This document shows positions 1 through 8,566 of a DNA stretch of 64,000 bases, one piece after another. The DNA comes from an uncultured Muribaculaceae bacterium. Lineage in GTDB: Bacteria; Bacteroidota; Bacteroidia; Bacteroidales; Muribaculaceae. Location of the stretch: contig CAJTOZ010000003.1 in assembly GCA_910578095.1 (NCBI GenBank), positions 1-64,000 on the forward strand, read 5' to 3'. The first letter of the stretch is position 1; each line of letters begins with the position of its first letter. Both the position numbers and the translations under genes were made by a program. The notes under the pieces are model-generated. The model was not told the DNA's origin. It made no database searches and worked only from the letters and a program-made list of their open reading frames with translations.

Positions 1-189
1 GGCAGGCGCCGGCGTGCGCGGCAGATCTATTATCTCGGCATACTCCTCCATGGTGATCTCGCTTGTGTGCTTCGGCGGCCACTCGCTGTCGGACACACGC
101 ATGCTCACATGTGCCGATACGAGCCATAGCAGTATCAGCACACACATACATAGCGTGACAATGGCGGAATACAGACGCGTGCGGTTCAT
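1..189 (-). CDS. TonB-like energy transducer, N-terminal part (cut by window edge)
   Basis: This partial gene of 63 codons starts with ATG at 187-189 on the minus strand and runs off the window. The product opens MNRTRLYSAIVTLCMCVLIL, a short basic N-terminus followed by one membrane segment (about residues 7-26), then a soluble part containing a Pro-rich stretch (LPRTPAPA). That is the layout of a TonB-family energy transducer: an inner-membrane anchor followed by a periplasmic linker. It lies 6 bases downstream of the exbD stop on the same strand, and exbB-exbD-tonB is a common order in Bacteroidales. The C-terminal TonB domain is outside the window, so the call rests on topology and context only. 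Confidence 0.55.
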   Translation of the reverse strand, partial: MNRTRLYSAIVTLCMCVLILLWLVSAHVSMRVSDSEWPPKHTSEITMEEYAEIIDLPRTPAPA

Positions 190-195
190 CGCTTG

Positions 196-645
196 TCAGT
201 CTTGGAGATCGTTTATTGGCTGTGGTTCAGACGTTGTTGTCATGGGTTTGGTGGCAAGCACCATTTTCAGCGATGCTCCCGCACCGGCGTTGAGCACCTC
301 CACCACCTTGCCGTAGGGCACAGCCTCATCGGCATAGACGGCAAATGCGGCAGCGCTGTCCTGAGCGTTGATGATGCTCAGATAGTCTATGAGCTGGTCG
401 GCCTCCACGGGCTGCAGCTCTCCCTGGTCGTAACTCACGTAATAGCTGCCGTCGGCGTCCACATAGACGCGTGTGGCCGGCTTCAGCGGTGTCTGCTCGC
501 TGCTCTCCGGAAGCTTGATTTCCAGTGCCGTCGGAAACACGAATGTCGACGTCACCATGAAAAACACAAGCAGCAGGAAGATGACATCGGTCATCGATGC
601 CATGGAGAATGTGGCGAGCATGTCCTGTTGACGTTTGAGTGCCAT
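196..645 (-). CDS. exbD: ExbD/TolR-family biopolymer transport protein
   Basis: The 149-residue product belongs to the ExbD/TolR family, the small stator partner of the ExbB/ExbD proton channel that powers TonB-dependent uptake. It has a short cytoplasmic start, one membrane helix (about 17-37) containing the conserved proton-carrying Asp20 in the context SMTDVIFLLLVFF, and a periplasmic domain of about 110 residues. Length is normal for the family. It follows exbB after 4 bases and precedes the TonB-like gene, so the three probably form one operon with pdxJ. Many Bacteroidales carry two exbD copies in a row; only one is seen here. It could instead act with a Tol-type system, but the neighbours favour TonB. 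Confidence 0.9.
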   Translation of the reverse strand: MALKRQQDMLATFSMASMTDVIFLLLVFFMVTSTFVFPTALEIKLPESSEQTPLKPATRVYVDADGSYYVSYDQGELQPVEADQLIDYLSIINAQDSAAAFAVYADEAVPYGKVVEVLNAGAGASLKMVLATKPMTTTSEPQPINDLQD

Positions 646-649
646 GACT

Positions 650-1381
650 TCAGACGCTTGCAGGTTCGTTGAGCAGATCCATGAACTCCATCGTGCGCGC
701 CTCCATCATGTTCATCACCTTGTTGATGCGCGCCACGAGCACATTGTAGGCAAACATCGCCGCGATGCCCACGATAAGACCGGCCACCGTAGTCACCAGA
801 GCCGTGTAGATACCGCCGGCAAAATCGCCTATCGAAGCCGCCGTACCGGCCGACGCTATGGAATAGAAAGCCTGCACCATGCCTATCACTGTGCCGAGGA
901 ATCCGAGCATCGGAGCACCGGCAGCAGTAGTGGCGAGCCAGGGCAACCCTTTGCTGAGGGCCGCCACCTCAAGATTGCCCGTATTCTCTATGGCCACAAG
1001 CACATCGTTCATAGGACGTCCTATGCGCGTGATACCCTTGGCTATCAGGCGCGAGTAAGGCGATCCGTTGGCCTTGCACAGATTGAGCGCGCTCTCGGTT
1101 TCGCCATCGTGTATATAATCCTTTATGCGCTTCATGAAACCCTCGTCGTAGCGAGCGGCTTTGTAGGTCACGATAAAACGTTCTACAAACACATATATCG
1201 ATATCACGAGCAGAAGTGCCAGCAGGATCATGACCCATCCGCCCTCCACACACAACTGCCACAGCGACAAAGGCTCGGGAGCCGGGGCGGGCTCGGCTGC
1301 AGCGGCAACCGGGGATATGGCACTCGCCGCGGCCGCGGCGCTGTCGGCGGCTATTGCCGCGATTTCTTGCAGAAAGAGCAT
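650..1381 (-). CDS. exbB: ExbB/TolQ/MotA-family proton channel protein
   Basis: The 243-residue product is an ExbB/TolQ-type inner-membrane proton channel subunit. Three membrane segments are visible at about 48-66, 145-170 and 190-215. The second and third lie in the conserved region with GAPMLGFLGTVIGMVQAF and a Thr-rich TALVTTVAGLIVG helix that lines the proton path. An Ala/Pro-rich leader (about 11-38) precedes the first helix, as often in Bacteroidota ExbB. It sits between pdxJ (14 bases upstream) and exbD (4 bases downstream). The complex would energise outer-membrane TonB-dependent transport of glycans, vitamins or iron. Confidence 0.92.
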   Translation of the reverse strand: MLFLQEIAAIAADSAAAAASAISPVAAAAEPAPAPEPLSLWQLCVEGGWVMILLALLLVISIYVFVERFIVTYKAARYDEGFMKRIKDYIHDGETESALNLCKANGSPYSRLIAKGITRIGRPMNDVLVAIENTGNLEVAALSKGLPWLATTAAGAPMLGFLGTVIGMVQAFYSIASAGTAASIGDFAGGIYTALVTTVAGLIVGIAAMFAYNVLVARINKVMNMMEARTMEFMDLLNEPASV

Positions 1382-1394
1382 ATTCAGAGCATGT

Positions 1395-2114
1395 TTATAT
1401 GTTAAGACATTCCTTGTAGCGCTTCACCGTTTCCTCAAGCCCCAGATACAGGGCGTCGCATATCAGGGCATGGCCTATCGACACTTCATCGAGATACGGC
1501 ATGCGCTCGGCGAAAAAGCGGAGATTCTCCAGATTCAGATCATGGCCGGCATTCACCCCCACCCCTGCATTGTGGGCCGCACGGGCAGCCTCCACAAAGG
1601 GCGCCACGGCTGCTTCGGGATCGGTAGGATACATATCGGCATAGGGCTTGGTGTACAGTTCCACGCGGTCGGCACCGGCACGTGCTGCGGCGCGCACGGC
1701 GTCCGGATCAGCCTCCACGAAGATGCTGCAGCGTATGCCCGCACCGGTGAGCCGCTCGGCTATGGCCGACAATTCATCGAAATGAGCCTCCACATCCCAT
1801 CCGGCGCTTGATGTGAGAGCATCCGGGGCATCAGGCACGAGAGTGACCTGCTCTGGACGCACGCGCATCACCAGATCCATGAATTCGGATGTAGGATGGC
1901 CCTCTATATTGAATTCCTTGCGCACCACAGGGCGCAGTTGCGTTACATCGCTGCGGCGTATGTGGCGCTCGTCGGGACGCGGATGCACCGTGATGCCGTC
2001 GGCGCCGAAACGCTGGCAATCCTCCGCCGCCTGCACCACGGAGGGGCGGTTTTCGCCACGCGCGTTGCGCAGCGTGGCTATTTTGTTAATGTTTACGCTA
2101 AGGTTGGTTTTCAA
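1395..2114 (-). CDS. pdxJ: Pyridoxine 5'-phosphate synthase PdxJ
   Basis: PdxJ condenses 1-deoxy-D-xylulose 5-phosphate with 3-amino-2-oxopropyl phosphate in the cytoplasm, the ring-closing step of DXP-dependent vitamin B6 synthesis. The 239-residue product has the family length and its landmarks: N-terminal LSVNINKIATLRNARG, the phosphate/active-site segment ITVHPRPDERHI near residues 41-52, ELYTKPYA near 150 and NAGHDLNL near 190. A -7 box at 2184-2191 on the same strand gives a leader of roughly 60 nt. It heads the run pdxJ-exbB-exbD. In Bacteroides pdxJ also neighbours nadK, and here nadK lies across a divergent promoter region. Confidence 0.95.
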   Translation of the reverse strand: MKTNLSVNINKIATLRNARGENRPSVVQAAEDCQRFGADGITVHPRPDERHIRRSDVTQLRPVVRKEFNIEGHPTSEFMDLVMRVRPEQVTLVPDAPDALTSSAGWDVEAHFDELSAIAERLTGAGIRCSIFVEADPDAVRAAARAGADRVELYTKPYADMYPTDPEAAVAPFVEAARAAHNAGVGVNAGHDLNLENLRFFAERMPYLDEVSIGHALICDALYLGLEETVKRYKECLNI

Positions 2115-2149
2115 AGCGATATTTTTTATGAATTACGGCAGAAAATGCT

Positions 2150-2157
2150 TAAATTTG
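2150..2157 (+). promoter_or_regulatory. -7 box for the 2207 gene
   Basis: TAAATTTG fits the Bacteroidota sigma-A -7 consensus TAnnTTTG. It would start transcription near 2163, about 44 bases before the ATG at 2207. It lies back-to-back with the pdxJ promoter. Confidence 0.45.
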
Positions 2158-2183
2158 CATTCAGGCACTATGCCTCTGACATG

Positions 2184-2191
2184 CAAAATTA
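2184..2191 (-). promoter_or_regulatory. -7 box for pdxJ
   Basis: On the minus strand this reads TAATTTTG, a match to TAnnTTTG. It gives a predicted pdxJ leader of about 60 nt. The two opposing -7 boxes lie within 45 bases of each other, so the promoters overlap. Confidence 0.45.
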
Positions 2192-2206
2192 GTCAGAATA
2201 AACGAT

Positions 2207-2596
2207 ATGACGAAAGAATTGTCTGCAAAAGATATAAAAAATTTGTCGGCCGCAGAGCTGTTCATGCCGGCGCCGGAGGCATGCCATCTGCTCGTGGCTT
2301 GCCGACGCGACGACTATGCGGCCTCGCGCATAGCCAGAGCTGTTGAGGATGTGGACGCCCACATTCTCAACCTCAACCTGCTCTCTCCACGCCGTGCCGA
2401 CGATGAAGCCGACACCCCTGCCGACTGCATTCTCGTGGGGCTGCGCGTGGGCCGGCGCGACGCATCGGCCGTGGTGCGCTCACTCGCTCGCTACGGATAT
2501 GAGGTGGTCGATTTCGACGGCCCCGCCGTTACAGGCTACGACGACGACACCGCGCGCACACGTGCCGAAGCTCTGCTGCGCTATCTCGAGATGTAG
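2207..2596 (+). CDS. Small conserved protein, ACT-like domain related to the tail of CBS-domain proteins
   Basis: The 129-residue product has no signal peptide or membrane segment. The middle and end (SRIARAVEDVDAHILNLNLL, ILVGLRVGRRDASAVVRSLA, RYGYEVVDFDG) read as a beta-alpha-beta-beta-alpha ACT-like fold. From memory, this resembles the C-terminal part of the roughly 220-residue CBS-domain protein that neighbours nadK and pdxJ in many Bacteroides. The start keeps only a short stretch (LSAKDIKNLSAAELFM) where the CBS pair would be. It lies 45 bases before nadK on the same strand. A regulatory role linked to NAD or B6 metabolism is a guess; the function is unknown. Confidence 0.6.
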   Translation: MTKELSAKDIKNLSAAELFMPAPEACHLLVACRRDDYAASRIARAVEDVDAHILNLNLLSPRRADDEADTPADCILVGLRVGRRDASAVVRSLARYGYEVVDFDGPAVTGYDDDTARTRAEALLRYLEM

Positions 2597-2641
2597 AAAG
2601 TATTTTTTCAAAAAACAGTCCGCACAAAACCTATTCACGCC

Positions 2642-3505
2642 ATGAAAATAGCCATCTACGGAAGCCGCCGCCAGGACGCCCACCTCGACAAGCTCGACGC
2701 TTTTCTGCGCTCGCTCGACGATGCGGGCCACGATGTGGTCATGCACCCGAAGCTCTACCGCTATCTCTCGGGGCTGATACCCGGATCGCTGAGATGCGTG
2801 CGCCGCGTGATGGCCGACGGAGCCGAGGCCGGCGCCGATATGGCTGTGAGCATCGGCGGCGACGGCACTTTCCTGCGCACAGCCGAGTGGATAGGACAAG
2901 CATCCACACCCATAGCGGGTGTCAACACCGGCCATCTGGGCTATCTTACGGCCGTGGGCATCGAAGGTATCTGCGACATTGTGCCGGCGTTTATCAACGG
3001 CCTCCTTTCCGTAGAGACAAGGAGCCTCATTCAGATAGTGTCGCCTAAACTCGACACTGAACCTTACGCGCTCAACGAAGTGGCCCTGCTCAAGAGCGAG
3101 ACTGCTGCCATGATATCCGTGCGAGCCACACTCGATGGCGAACTTCTCGCCGACTACCGCGTGGACGGCCTGCTCATTTCCACCCCCACAGGCTCCACCG
3201 CCTACAATCTCAGCGTGGGCGGCCCCATCGTACAGCCGTCGGCTCCGGTGTGGATAGTATCGCCCGTTGCGGCCCACTCCCTGTCGATGCGACCGCTCGT
3301 GGTGAACGACAGCTCCGAACTTACACTCACCGCCGGCGGTCGTGCGCCGCACGTGCGCCTAAGCATCGACGGACGCGGAATCACCATCGACACCGACACC
3401 ACCCTCACCCTGCGCAAGGCACCCTTCGGAGTCAAGGTGCTGCATCCAGCCGACTACGGCTTCGCCACCACCTTGCGAGAGAAACTGCACTGGGGGGAAG
3501 ACTGA
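2642..3505 (+). CDS. nadK: NAD kinase
   Basis: NadK phosphorylates the 2'-hydroxyl of the adenosine ribose of NAD to make NADP. The 287-residue product shows the catalytic GGDGT at 72-76 in the context SIGGDGTFLRTA, the nucleotide-binding NTGHLGYL near 99-106, the NE/D-type loop YALNEVALL, and STPTGSTAYNLSVGGPIV near 180-197. Length is typical. The stop overlaps the start of the next gene by one base (TGATG), which suggests translational coupling. Confidence 0.97.
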   Translation: MKIAIYGSRRQDAHLDKLDAFLRSLDDAGHDVVMHPKLYRYLSGLIPGSLRCVRRVMADGAEAGADMAVSIGGDGTFLRTAEWIGQASTPIAGVNTGHLGYLTAVGIEGICDIVPAFINGLLSVETRSLIQIVSPKLDTEPYALNEVALLKSETAAMISVRATLDGELLADYRVDGLLISTPTGSTAYNLSVGGPIVQPSAPVWIVSPVAAHSLSMRPLVVNDSSELTLTAGGRAPHVRLSIDGRGITIDTDTTLTLRKAPFGVKVLHPADYGFATTLREKLHWGED

Positions 3506-4206
3506 TGGAATACACCATCCACGGATTGCCTGTCGACATCACGGTGCGCCGCAACGCACGCCGTTTCATAGCCCGCCGACGGGCCGACCGCATTATTCTC
3601 ACCGTTCCCGCCGGAGCATGCGAAGCCGATATCGATGAAGCGCTCCGCAGATTGGCTCCAAAACTTAAAGACGTGTGCTCCCGGGAAAAGCGGCTGCTGT
3701 TTTCCGACGGGCAGGTGATAGAACAACCGGGCATACGCATCGAGGTGCACGTCAGCAACGAAGCCAGAGGAGGAATAGGACTGCGCGGCACCACAGCCAG
3801 CGCCGAATTGCTCATCGATCCTCAGCTCGACCTCGCCGATATCAGCGTGCAACGCATCGTATCGCAAATGATGCTCCGCGTGGCCCGAAACCGCGCGCGA
3901 TCCATCATCATACCCATGGCGGCCGCTACGGCCGAAAGCCTCGCACTGCGCCCGGCGGCATGGCACATAGGCAGCGGGGTGCGCACATTGGGCACATGCT
4001 CGGCACGGGGCGAAATCACCCTGAGCGCAGCCTTGATGTTTGTGCCCGAACATCTGCGCCGCTTTGTCATCTGCCACGAACTCGCCCACCTGACCGAGCA
4101 CAACCACAGCCCGCGTTTCCACGCCTTGTGCAACAAGTATTGCCAGGGGCACGAACGCGCTCTGCAGGCCGAACTGCGCGCCTATCCTTTCCCACTCCTG
4201 CGCTGA
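3505..4206 (+). CDS. YgjP-like metallopeptidase domain protein (DUF45, M48-like)
   Basis: The start was set at the ATG at 3505 because it overlaps the nadK stop by one base; the reading frame upstream has no support. The 233-residue product carries a zinc-peptidase signature near its end: HELAH at 191-195 followed by HNHSPRF (199-205), the arrangement of the YgjP/WssC-like DUF45 family (HELaH-x-x-x-x-x-H-s-x-x-F). No signal peptide is present, so it should be cytoplasmic. The substrate is unknown. The N-terminal part (Arg-rich, residues 15-30) is variable in the family. Confidence 0.85.
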   Translation: MEYTIHGLPVDITVRRNARRFIARRRADRIILTVPAGACEADIDEALRRLAPKLKDVCSREKRLLFSDGQVIEQPGIRIEVHVSNEARGGIGLRGTTASAELLIDPQLDLADISVQRIVSQMMLRVARNRARSIIIPMAAATAESLALRPAAWHIGSGVRTLGTCSARGEITLSAALMFVPEHLRRFVICHELAHLTEHNHSPRFHALCNKYCQGHERALQAELRAYPFPLLR

Positions 4207-4269
4207 TTTTATTGCCATAAACGCGCAGCACCACACGCAAAACACGATAGGCGCGTTTCCGGACGATTG

Positions 4270-4277
4270 TAATTTTG
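4270..4277 (+). promoter_or_regulatory. -7 box for the phage-like pair
   Basis: TAATTTTG matches TAnnTTTG and lies 27 bases before the ATG at 4304. It shows that the two-gene unit has its own promoter rather than depending on nadK readthrough. Confidence 0.5.
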
Positions 4278-4303
4278 CCATACAAACGCAAAAACTACAA
4301 TCT

Positions 4304-6694
4304 ATGGACAATTCTCATGCCACTGTTTTTCATGCCGAGGGCACAGGCTCTTCCGGCACCCTCGACTGCCTGAACCTCAGGCCCGATTCATCCGGGGACG
4401 CCGCACTCGGAATTGTGGGGCTACCGGACATTGCCGCGCCAGAAAACCACCGTCCGCTCCTTGGCTTCACTACTGCCGGCAGTGAGCACATGCTGCTGAC
4501 AGTCAAAGACAACGAACTCTTCATATACGGAGAGAACGGCACCGGACGCTCCATCGGCTCGCCGGCATCCGAAGTGCTGTGCGCCGCCCACACCGGCGGA
4601 CGCCTGCTCATAATGACACCGAAAGGCCTGTACACAGCCGAAGGTCCTGACTATGCGACGCTAAATCCGGAACAAGCGGAGGACTACCCCCATATAGGAC
4701 TGCGTGCAGCCTACGGAGGGCTACTGCGCACCGATGTGGGAGCGCGCACACTCACAGGCAACTACCGCCGCGAGTCCACCCTCTCTGCCGCCGATTCAAG
4801 AGCGGTGTCTGCCGATATAAAAGGGGCCTACGCAACCCTATGCGACGAGGCCCGCACAGAAGGAGTGATGATGCAGCCGGCTCTGGCACGCTACACGCTG
4901 CTCGATGCCGACGGTGCGGAATTGTATACGTCGGCGCCGGTATTGCTCGGACAAGCCCAATGCGCGCAGGGAATCAAACTCACATGCAACGCCGATGCAC
5001 TGCTGGAGGGCTATACCCTCACAGCCCACACATGGGTGCCCGTGGTCGATATTCCCGCGGACTACGCCGGCCGGGTGCGCGCCGTGCGCATAAGCATGAC
5101 ACCACAGCTGCAGCCGGTAGAACCCGACGCCGACCCGCAGATCTGGCTCTCACATCCGCTGGACGCATCGGCTGCAGTCACGGTGCGGTTGAAAATCTCC
5201 GATTGGGCCATAGGAGGACTGGACACTGCCGCAACACAGCGCATAGTGGCTGCCGCAGCTGCACGCATGGACGTGCTGGAGCGCGTGGTTGCCACAATAT
5301 CCGCCGAAGCGGGAATCCACACCATACCCTGCTCGGCAAGCATGCAACCATCAGAAGAACTCGCCGCCATGCGCAAAGCCATGCGCACAACCGTGCCGGA
5401 GGCAGCTGCAAGCGCCCTCGCAACGGCCGCGCCGCACTGCTTCTCGGCCCGGTGTGCCGCTGTGGCAGGCGATGTAGTGGCTTGGGGCGATATCACGCCG
5501 AGGCGCTTCGCCGGCTATCCCGCAGAGGCTATGGCAGCTTCAAGAGAAGGCTCCGGCAAGTGGGAAGCATACGTGTGCGTGGATATGGCCGATGGATCAA
5601 GGGTGGTGCGACGCTCGGAAGGAGAGGAGGCTGCGCCCACCTCTTTCGGGCCCCTGTGCTGCTACCCCTCTCCCGATGCAGTGCGCATGCGCATAGGCGT
5701 GAGGAGCGAAGCAGGCAGCGTCGGTGCGGATTTTCAGCTCACGCCTGCCGAGGGAAGGCATATGGCGGTATATGTCCATCCCTCGGGCCATGCATTCACT
5801 CCGGAGACTGCGGCATTCGAGCCGCCGGAAGAAATTCAGGTGGAAAGAGCCATGCCCGACTGTGTGGTGGCCGCTACCGCCTCCGCCCCGGCTGTGGCCA
5901 TAGCCTCACGCGGAGGTTTCGGAGAAAGGGTGATGAGACTGTTGCCCGCTCCCGGCAGCACTTCCAGCTGGGATTTCGGGCGCTCGAGATTCTATGCTTT
6001 CGCTGCGGGCGGCATATACACCGCAGCCCTCAACTCCGCACGCGACACCATCGCATCCGGACGCATCGACAGCCGCGGAATAGCGGCACCCGAGGCCGTA
6101 GCGGAGGGGGCCGACGGCGATATCTATGCTGTGGGAGGTGGCGACCTGTTGCGTGTGGGGGCACGCACAGTATCCACCGTCATAAAGGCCTGCGGCTATA
6201 CAATGCTTGCGTGGGATGGCACACACAGCGAACTGTGGTGCATGGGACCGCGCGTGGGCGCCGACGTATGGTGCATGGACACAAAACCATTGCGTGGCTA
6301 TCGGCGCGACATCGCGCGTATCGCATCTGTGGCATGCGATGCCGGAGGCGCCTTTGCAGCCACCGATGCAGGCGTTATCGCGCTACACAGGCAGAGCGCG
6401 GCACGCATGAGGGTGGCATGGCGGGTGCGGATAGCACCCGCCAACGGATGGCGCCGGCGCATCAGCCGTGTATCGCTGCACGCAGCGGCCGCCAATGCCG
6501 ACCTGCTCATAGAAACATCGGCAGCCGGCATGCAGCTGTGCGAGCCGTCACCCTCTGTGGCGCTGCGTGTGCGCGGACAGATACGCTCTCCGCTCGACAT
6601 ACGCCTGCCACTGCGCCCCGTACGATATATTGAAATCAATGTAGAGGGCAGCGCGGCCCCGGGATTCATGCTCAGCCGCGTGGATGTGTCATGA
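4304..6694 (+). CDS. Large phage-like protein of unknown function, partner of terminase
   Basis: The 796-residue product has no signal peptide and no clear membrane segment. It is rich in short beta-strand-like blocks (for example LITMT-, IYGENG-, LWCMGPRVG-type segments), suggesting a beta-propeller or beta-rich structural protein. A stretch near 192-211 (RYTLLDADGAELYTSAPVLL) resembles, from memory, hypothetical proteins of Bacteroides phages and prophages. The C-terminus (LPLRPVRYIEINVEG) is also beta-like. It overlaps the terminase start by 4 bases (ATGA), so the two are made together. A virion neck, tail or stabilisation role is possible but unproven; homology was not tested. Base composition resembles the neighbours, and the frame is intact. 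Confidence 0.5.
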   Translation: MDNSHATVFHAEGTGSSGTLDCLNLRPDSSGDAALGIVGLPDIAAPENHRPLLGFTTAGSEHMLLTVKDNELFIYGENGTGRSIGSPASEVLCAAHTGGRLLIMTPKGLYTAEGPDYATLNPEQAEDYPHIGLRAAYGGLLRTDVGARTLTGNYRRESTLSAADSRAVSADIKGAYATLCDEARTEGVMMQPALARYTLLDADGAELYTSAPVLLGQAQCAQGIKLTCNADALLEGYTLTAHTWVPVVDIPADYAGRVRAVRISMTPQLQPVEPDADPQIWLSHPLDASAAVTVRLKISDWAIGGLDTAATQRIVAAAAARMDVLERVVATISAEAGIHTIPCSASMQPSEELAAMRKAMRTTVPEAAASALATAAPHCFSARCAAVAGDVVAWGDITPRRFAGYPAEAMAASREGSGKWEAYVCVDMADGSRVVRRSEGEEAAPTSFGPLCCYPSPDAVRMRIGVRSEAGSVGADFQLTPAEGRHMAVYVHPSGHAFTPETAAFEPPEEIQVERAMPDCVVAATASAPAVAIASRGGFGERVMRLLPAPGSTSSWDFGRSRFYAFAAGGIYTAALNSARDTIASGRIDSRGIAAPEAVAEGADGDIYAVGGGDLLRVGARTVSTVIKACGYTMLAWDGTHSELWCMGPRVGADVWCMDTKPLRGYRRDIARIASVACDAGGAFAATDAGVIALHRQSAARMRVAWRVRIAPANGWRRRISRVSLHAAAANADLLIETSAAGMQLCEPSPSVALRVRGQIRSPLDIRLPLRPVRYIEINVEGSAAPGFMLSRVDVS

Positions 6695-8559
6695 ACCGGC
6701 CCGATATACACACCGTGCTCGCGCTTGATGCCGACAGACGTCGGGCGCGGGAGCTCGCCGAAGGTGGATTCAACCCCATATCAGGGCTCGGAGCATGCGG
6801 CCGGCGCGTATGGACCGACACACCGGTGGAGGGTCTGCCACGTGCACTCGTGCCCGTGGAGATGACACACGACAGCGAATATGCCGCAGCCATGGGCGAT
6901 GCCGTGGCATGGCGCCGCCTGCGGTGTCGTCACGATTTTGAATACTGGGCGGCAACGTGCGTGCGCATACGCCATAAGGTCACCGGCGCAGATGTGCCAT
7001 TCGTGCTCAATGCGCCACAGCGGCGCGTGGCGGCGATAATGGAGGCCGACCGCAGAGCCGCACGCCCTATACGCATGATCATGCTCAAGGCCCGGCAATG
7101 GGGCGGCAGCACACTGGTGCAGATGTATATGGCATGGATACAAAACTGCCTGTGCCGAAACTGGCATTCACTCATCTGTGCGCACGTGAAGGACGCTGCA
7201 GCTAATATACGTGGCATGTACACCAAGATGCTCTCGGCCTACCCTCCCGAACTGTGGGACGGCGATGAAGAGCCTCGCTTCCGGGCGTTCGAGCGGTCGG
7301 CCAACATACGCGAGATAGCAGGCCGGGGATGCCGCGTGACCATTGGCTCGGCGGAAAACCAGGAAGCGGTGCGCGGCTCCGACTATTGCATGGCCCACCT
7401 TAGCGAAACCGCATTCTGGCCCGATACGCCCAAAAGCTCGCCGCAGGATTTCATACGCGCCGTGTGCGGAGCCATAGCCCTTATCCCGAATTCCCTGATA
7501 GTGATTGAAAGCACGGCCAATGGCGTAGGCTCTTATTTCCATAAGGAATGGATTCGGTGCAGGGAAGGGCGCGGCGACAAGCATGCCGTGTTCGTGCCAT
7601 GGCACGAAATAGCCATATACCGCATGGAACCCGACGACCCTGCGCAATTCGCTGCCACTATGACCGACTACGAGTGGGGGCTCTGGAACGCCGGGCTATG
7701 CCTCGACCAGATATACTGGTACCACAGAAAAAACATAGAGAATCAGGACGCAGTAATGATGATGGCCGAGTATCCCACCACCGACACGGAGGCTTTCATG
7801 AACACCGGACGAGGAGTATTTGCCTTGGAAGCAATAGAACGCCTGCGCGCAGGATGCAATATCGCTCCCCGACGCGGAGAACCGGCTGACACCGGATTTG
7901 CCGACGACTCCCTGGGCCGAATGCTCTTGTGGAAAGCACCCCGGCCGGGCGAACGCTATGTGGTGAGCGTGGATGTGGGCGGCCGCTCCGCAGGCTCCGA
8001 CTGGTCAGTGATAGCAGTGATGCGCGACGCGCGTGCCTCCTCCGATGTCCATGAGGTGGTGGCGCAATGGCGCGGGCACACCGACCACGACCTGCTCGTG
8101 GGTTGCGCCGAGCGCATGGCACGATTCTACAACAATGCGCTGCTCATCATCGAAAGCAACACGCTGGAGACAGAATCGGCAGCCGACTGCAACCTCTTCG
8201 TGCTGTCGCGCCTCGCCGGACGATACCACAATCTCTACATGCGCGAAGGTTTCGACACCGCCACCGGCACACCCACACGGCGCGTAGGATTCCACACCAA
8301 CCGCGCCACAAAGTCGCTGATAGTGGCCGAACTGATAGAGGCTGTGCGCGACGGCGCCTATGTGGAGCGCGACCCATGCGCCTGCGACGAATTCATGACA
8401 TACGAACAGCTGCCCAACGGATCCTTCGCAGCCAAAAGCGGTTGCCACGACGACATAGTGATCACGCGTGCGCTCGCCATACATGCGCTCCACACAACCG
8501 GCTTCTCCTGCCATGGCGTGCGTATCGGAGTGCCGCGGCTCTCTACGCGGCATTGGTGA
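6691..8559 (+). CDS. Phage terminase large subunit (ATPase plus nuclease), full length
   Basis: TerL proteins pump DNA into proheads and cut it. The 622-residue product has an adenine-binding Q motif (LNAPQRR, about 106-112), a Walker A-like KARQWGGST (133-141), a Walker B-type segment AHLSETAFW with the catalytic Glu kept but Ser in place of the usual Asp, and the coupling motif IESTANG. The C-terminal RNase H-like nuclease shows its acidic triad: SVDVGG with Asp, IIESNT with Glu, and CHDDIVIT with Asp. Both domains are complete, so it is not an obvious pseudogene. No small terminase, portal, capsid or tail gene lies nearby. It ends 8 bases from the convergent xerD stop. Confidence 0.85.
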   Translation: MNRPDIHTVLALDADRRRARELAEGGFNPISGLGACGRRVWTDTPVEGLPRALVPVEMTHDSEYAAAMGDAVAWRRLRCRHDFEYWAATCVRIRHKVTGADVPFVLNAPQRRVAAIMEADRRAARPIRMIMLKARQWGGSTLVQMYMAWIQNCLCRNWHSLICAHVKDAAANIRGMYTKMLSAYPPELWDGDEEPRFRAFERSANIREIAGRGCRVTIGSAENQEAVRGSDYCMAHLSETAFWPDTPKSSPQDFIRAVCGAIALIPNSLIVIESTANGVGSYFHKEWIRCREGRGDKHAVFVPWHEIAIYRMEPDDPAQFAATMTDYEWGLWNAGLCLDQIYWYHRKNIENQDAVMMMAEYPTTDTEAFMNTGRGVFALEAIERLRAGCNIAPRRGEPADTGFADDSLGRMLLWKAPRPGERYVVSVDVGGRSAGSDWSVIAVMRDARASSDVHEVVAQWRGHTDHDLLVGCAERMARFYNNALLIIESNTLETESAADCNLFVLSRLAGRYHNLYMREGFDTATGTPTRRVGFHTNRATKSLIVAELIEAVRDGAYVERDPCACDEFMTYEQLPNGSFAAKSGCHDDIVITRALAIHALHTTGFSCHGVRIGVPRLSTRHW

Positions 8560-8566
8560 CCCCACC

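Noticed and set aside
4840..6633. Arg-rich 597-codon frame inside the 796-residue gene
   Set aside because: Composition (Arg/His/Gly) is that of a frame-shifted shadow; the 4304-6694 frame has a promoter and ATGA coupling to the terminase.
4304..8559. Degraded prophage remnant as the default explanation
   Set aside because: Both genes are full length with intact motifs, share one promoter and overlap for coupling; decay is not visible, although a remnant origin cannot be excluded.
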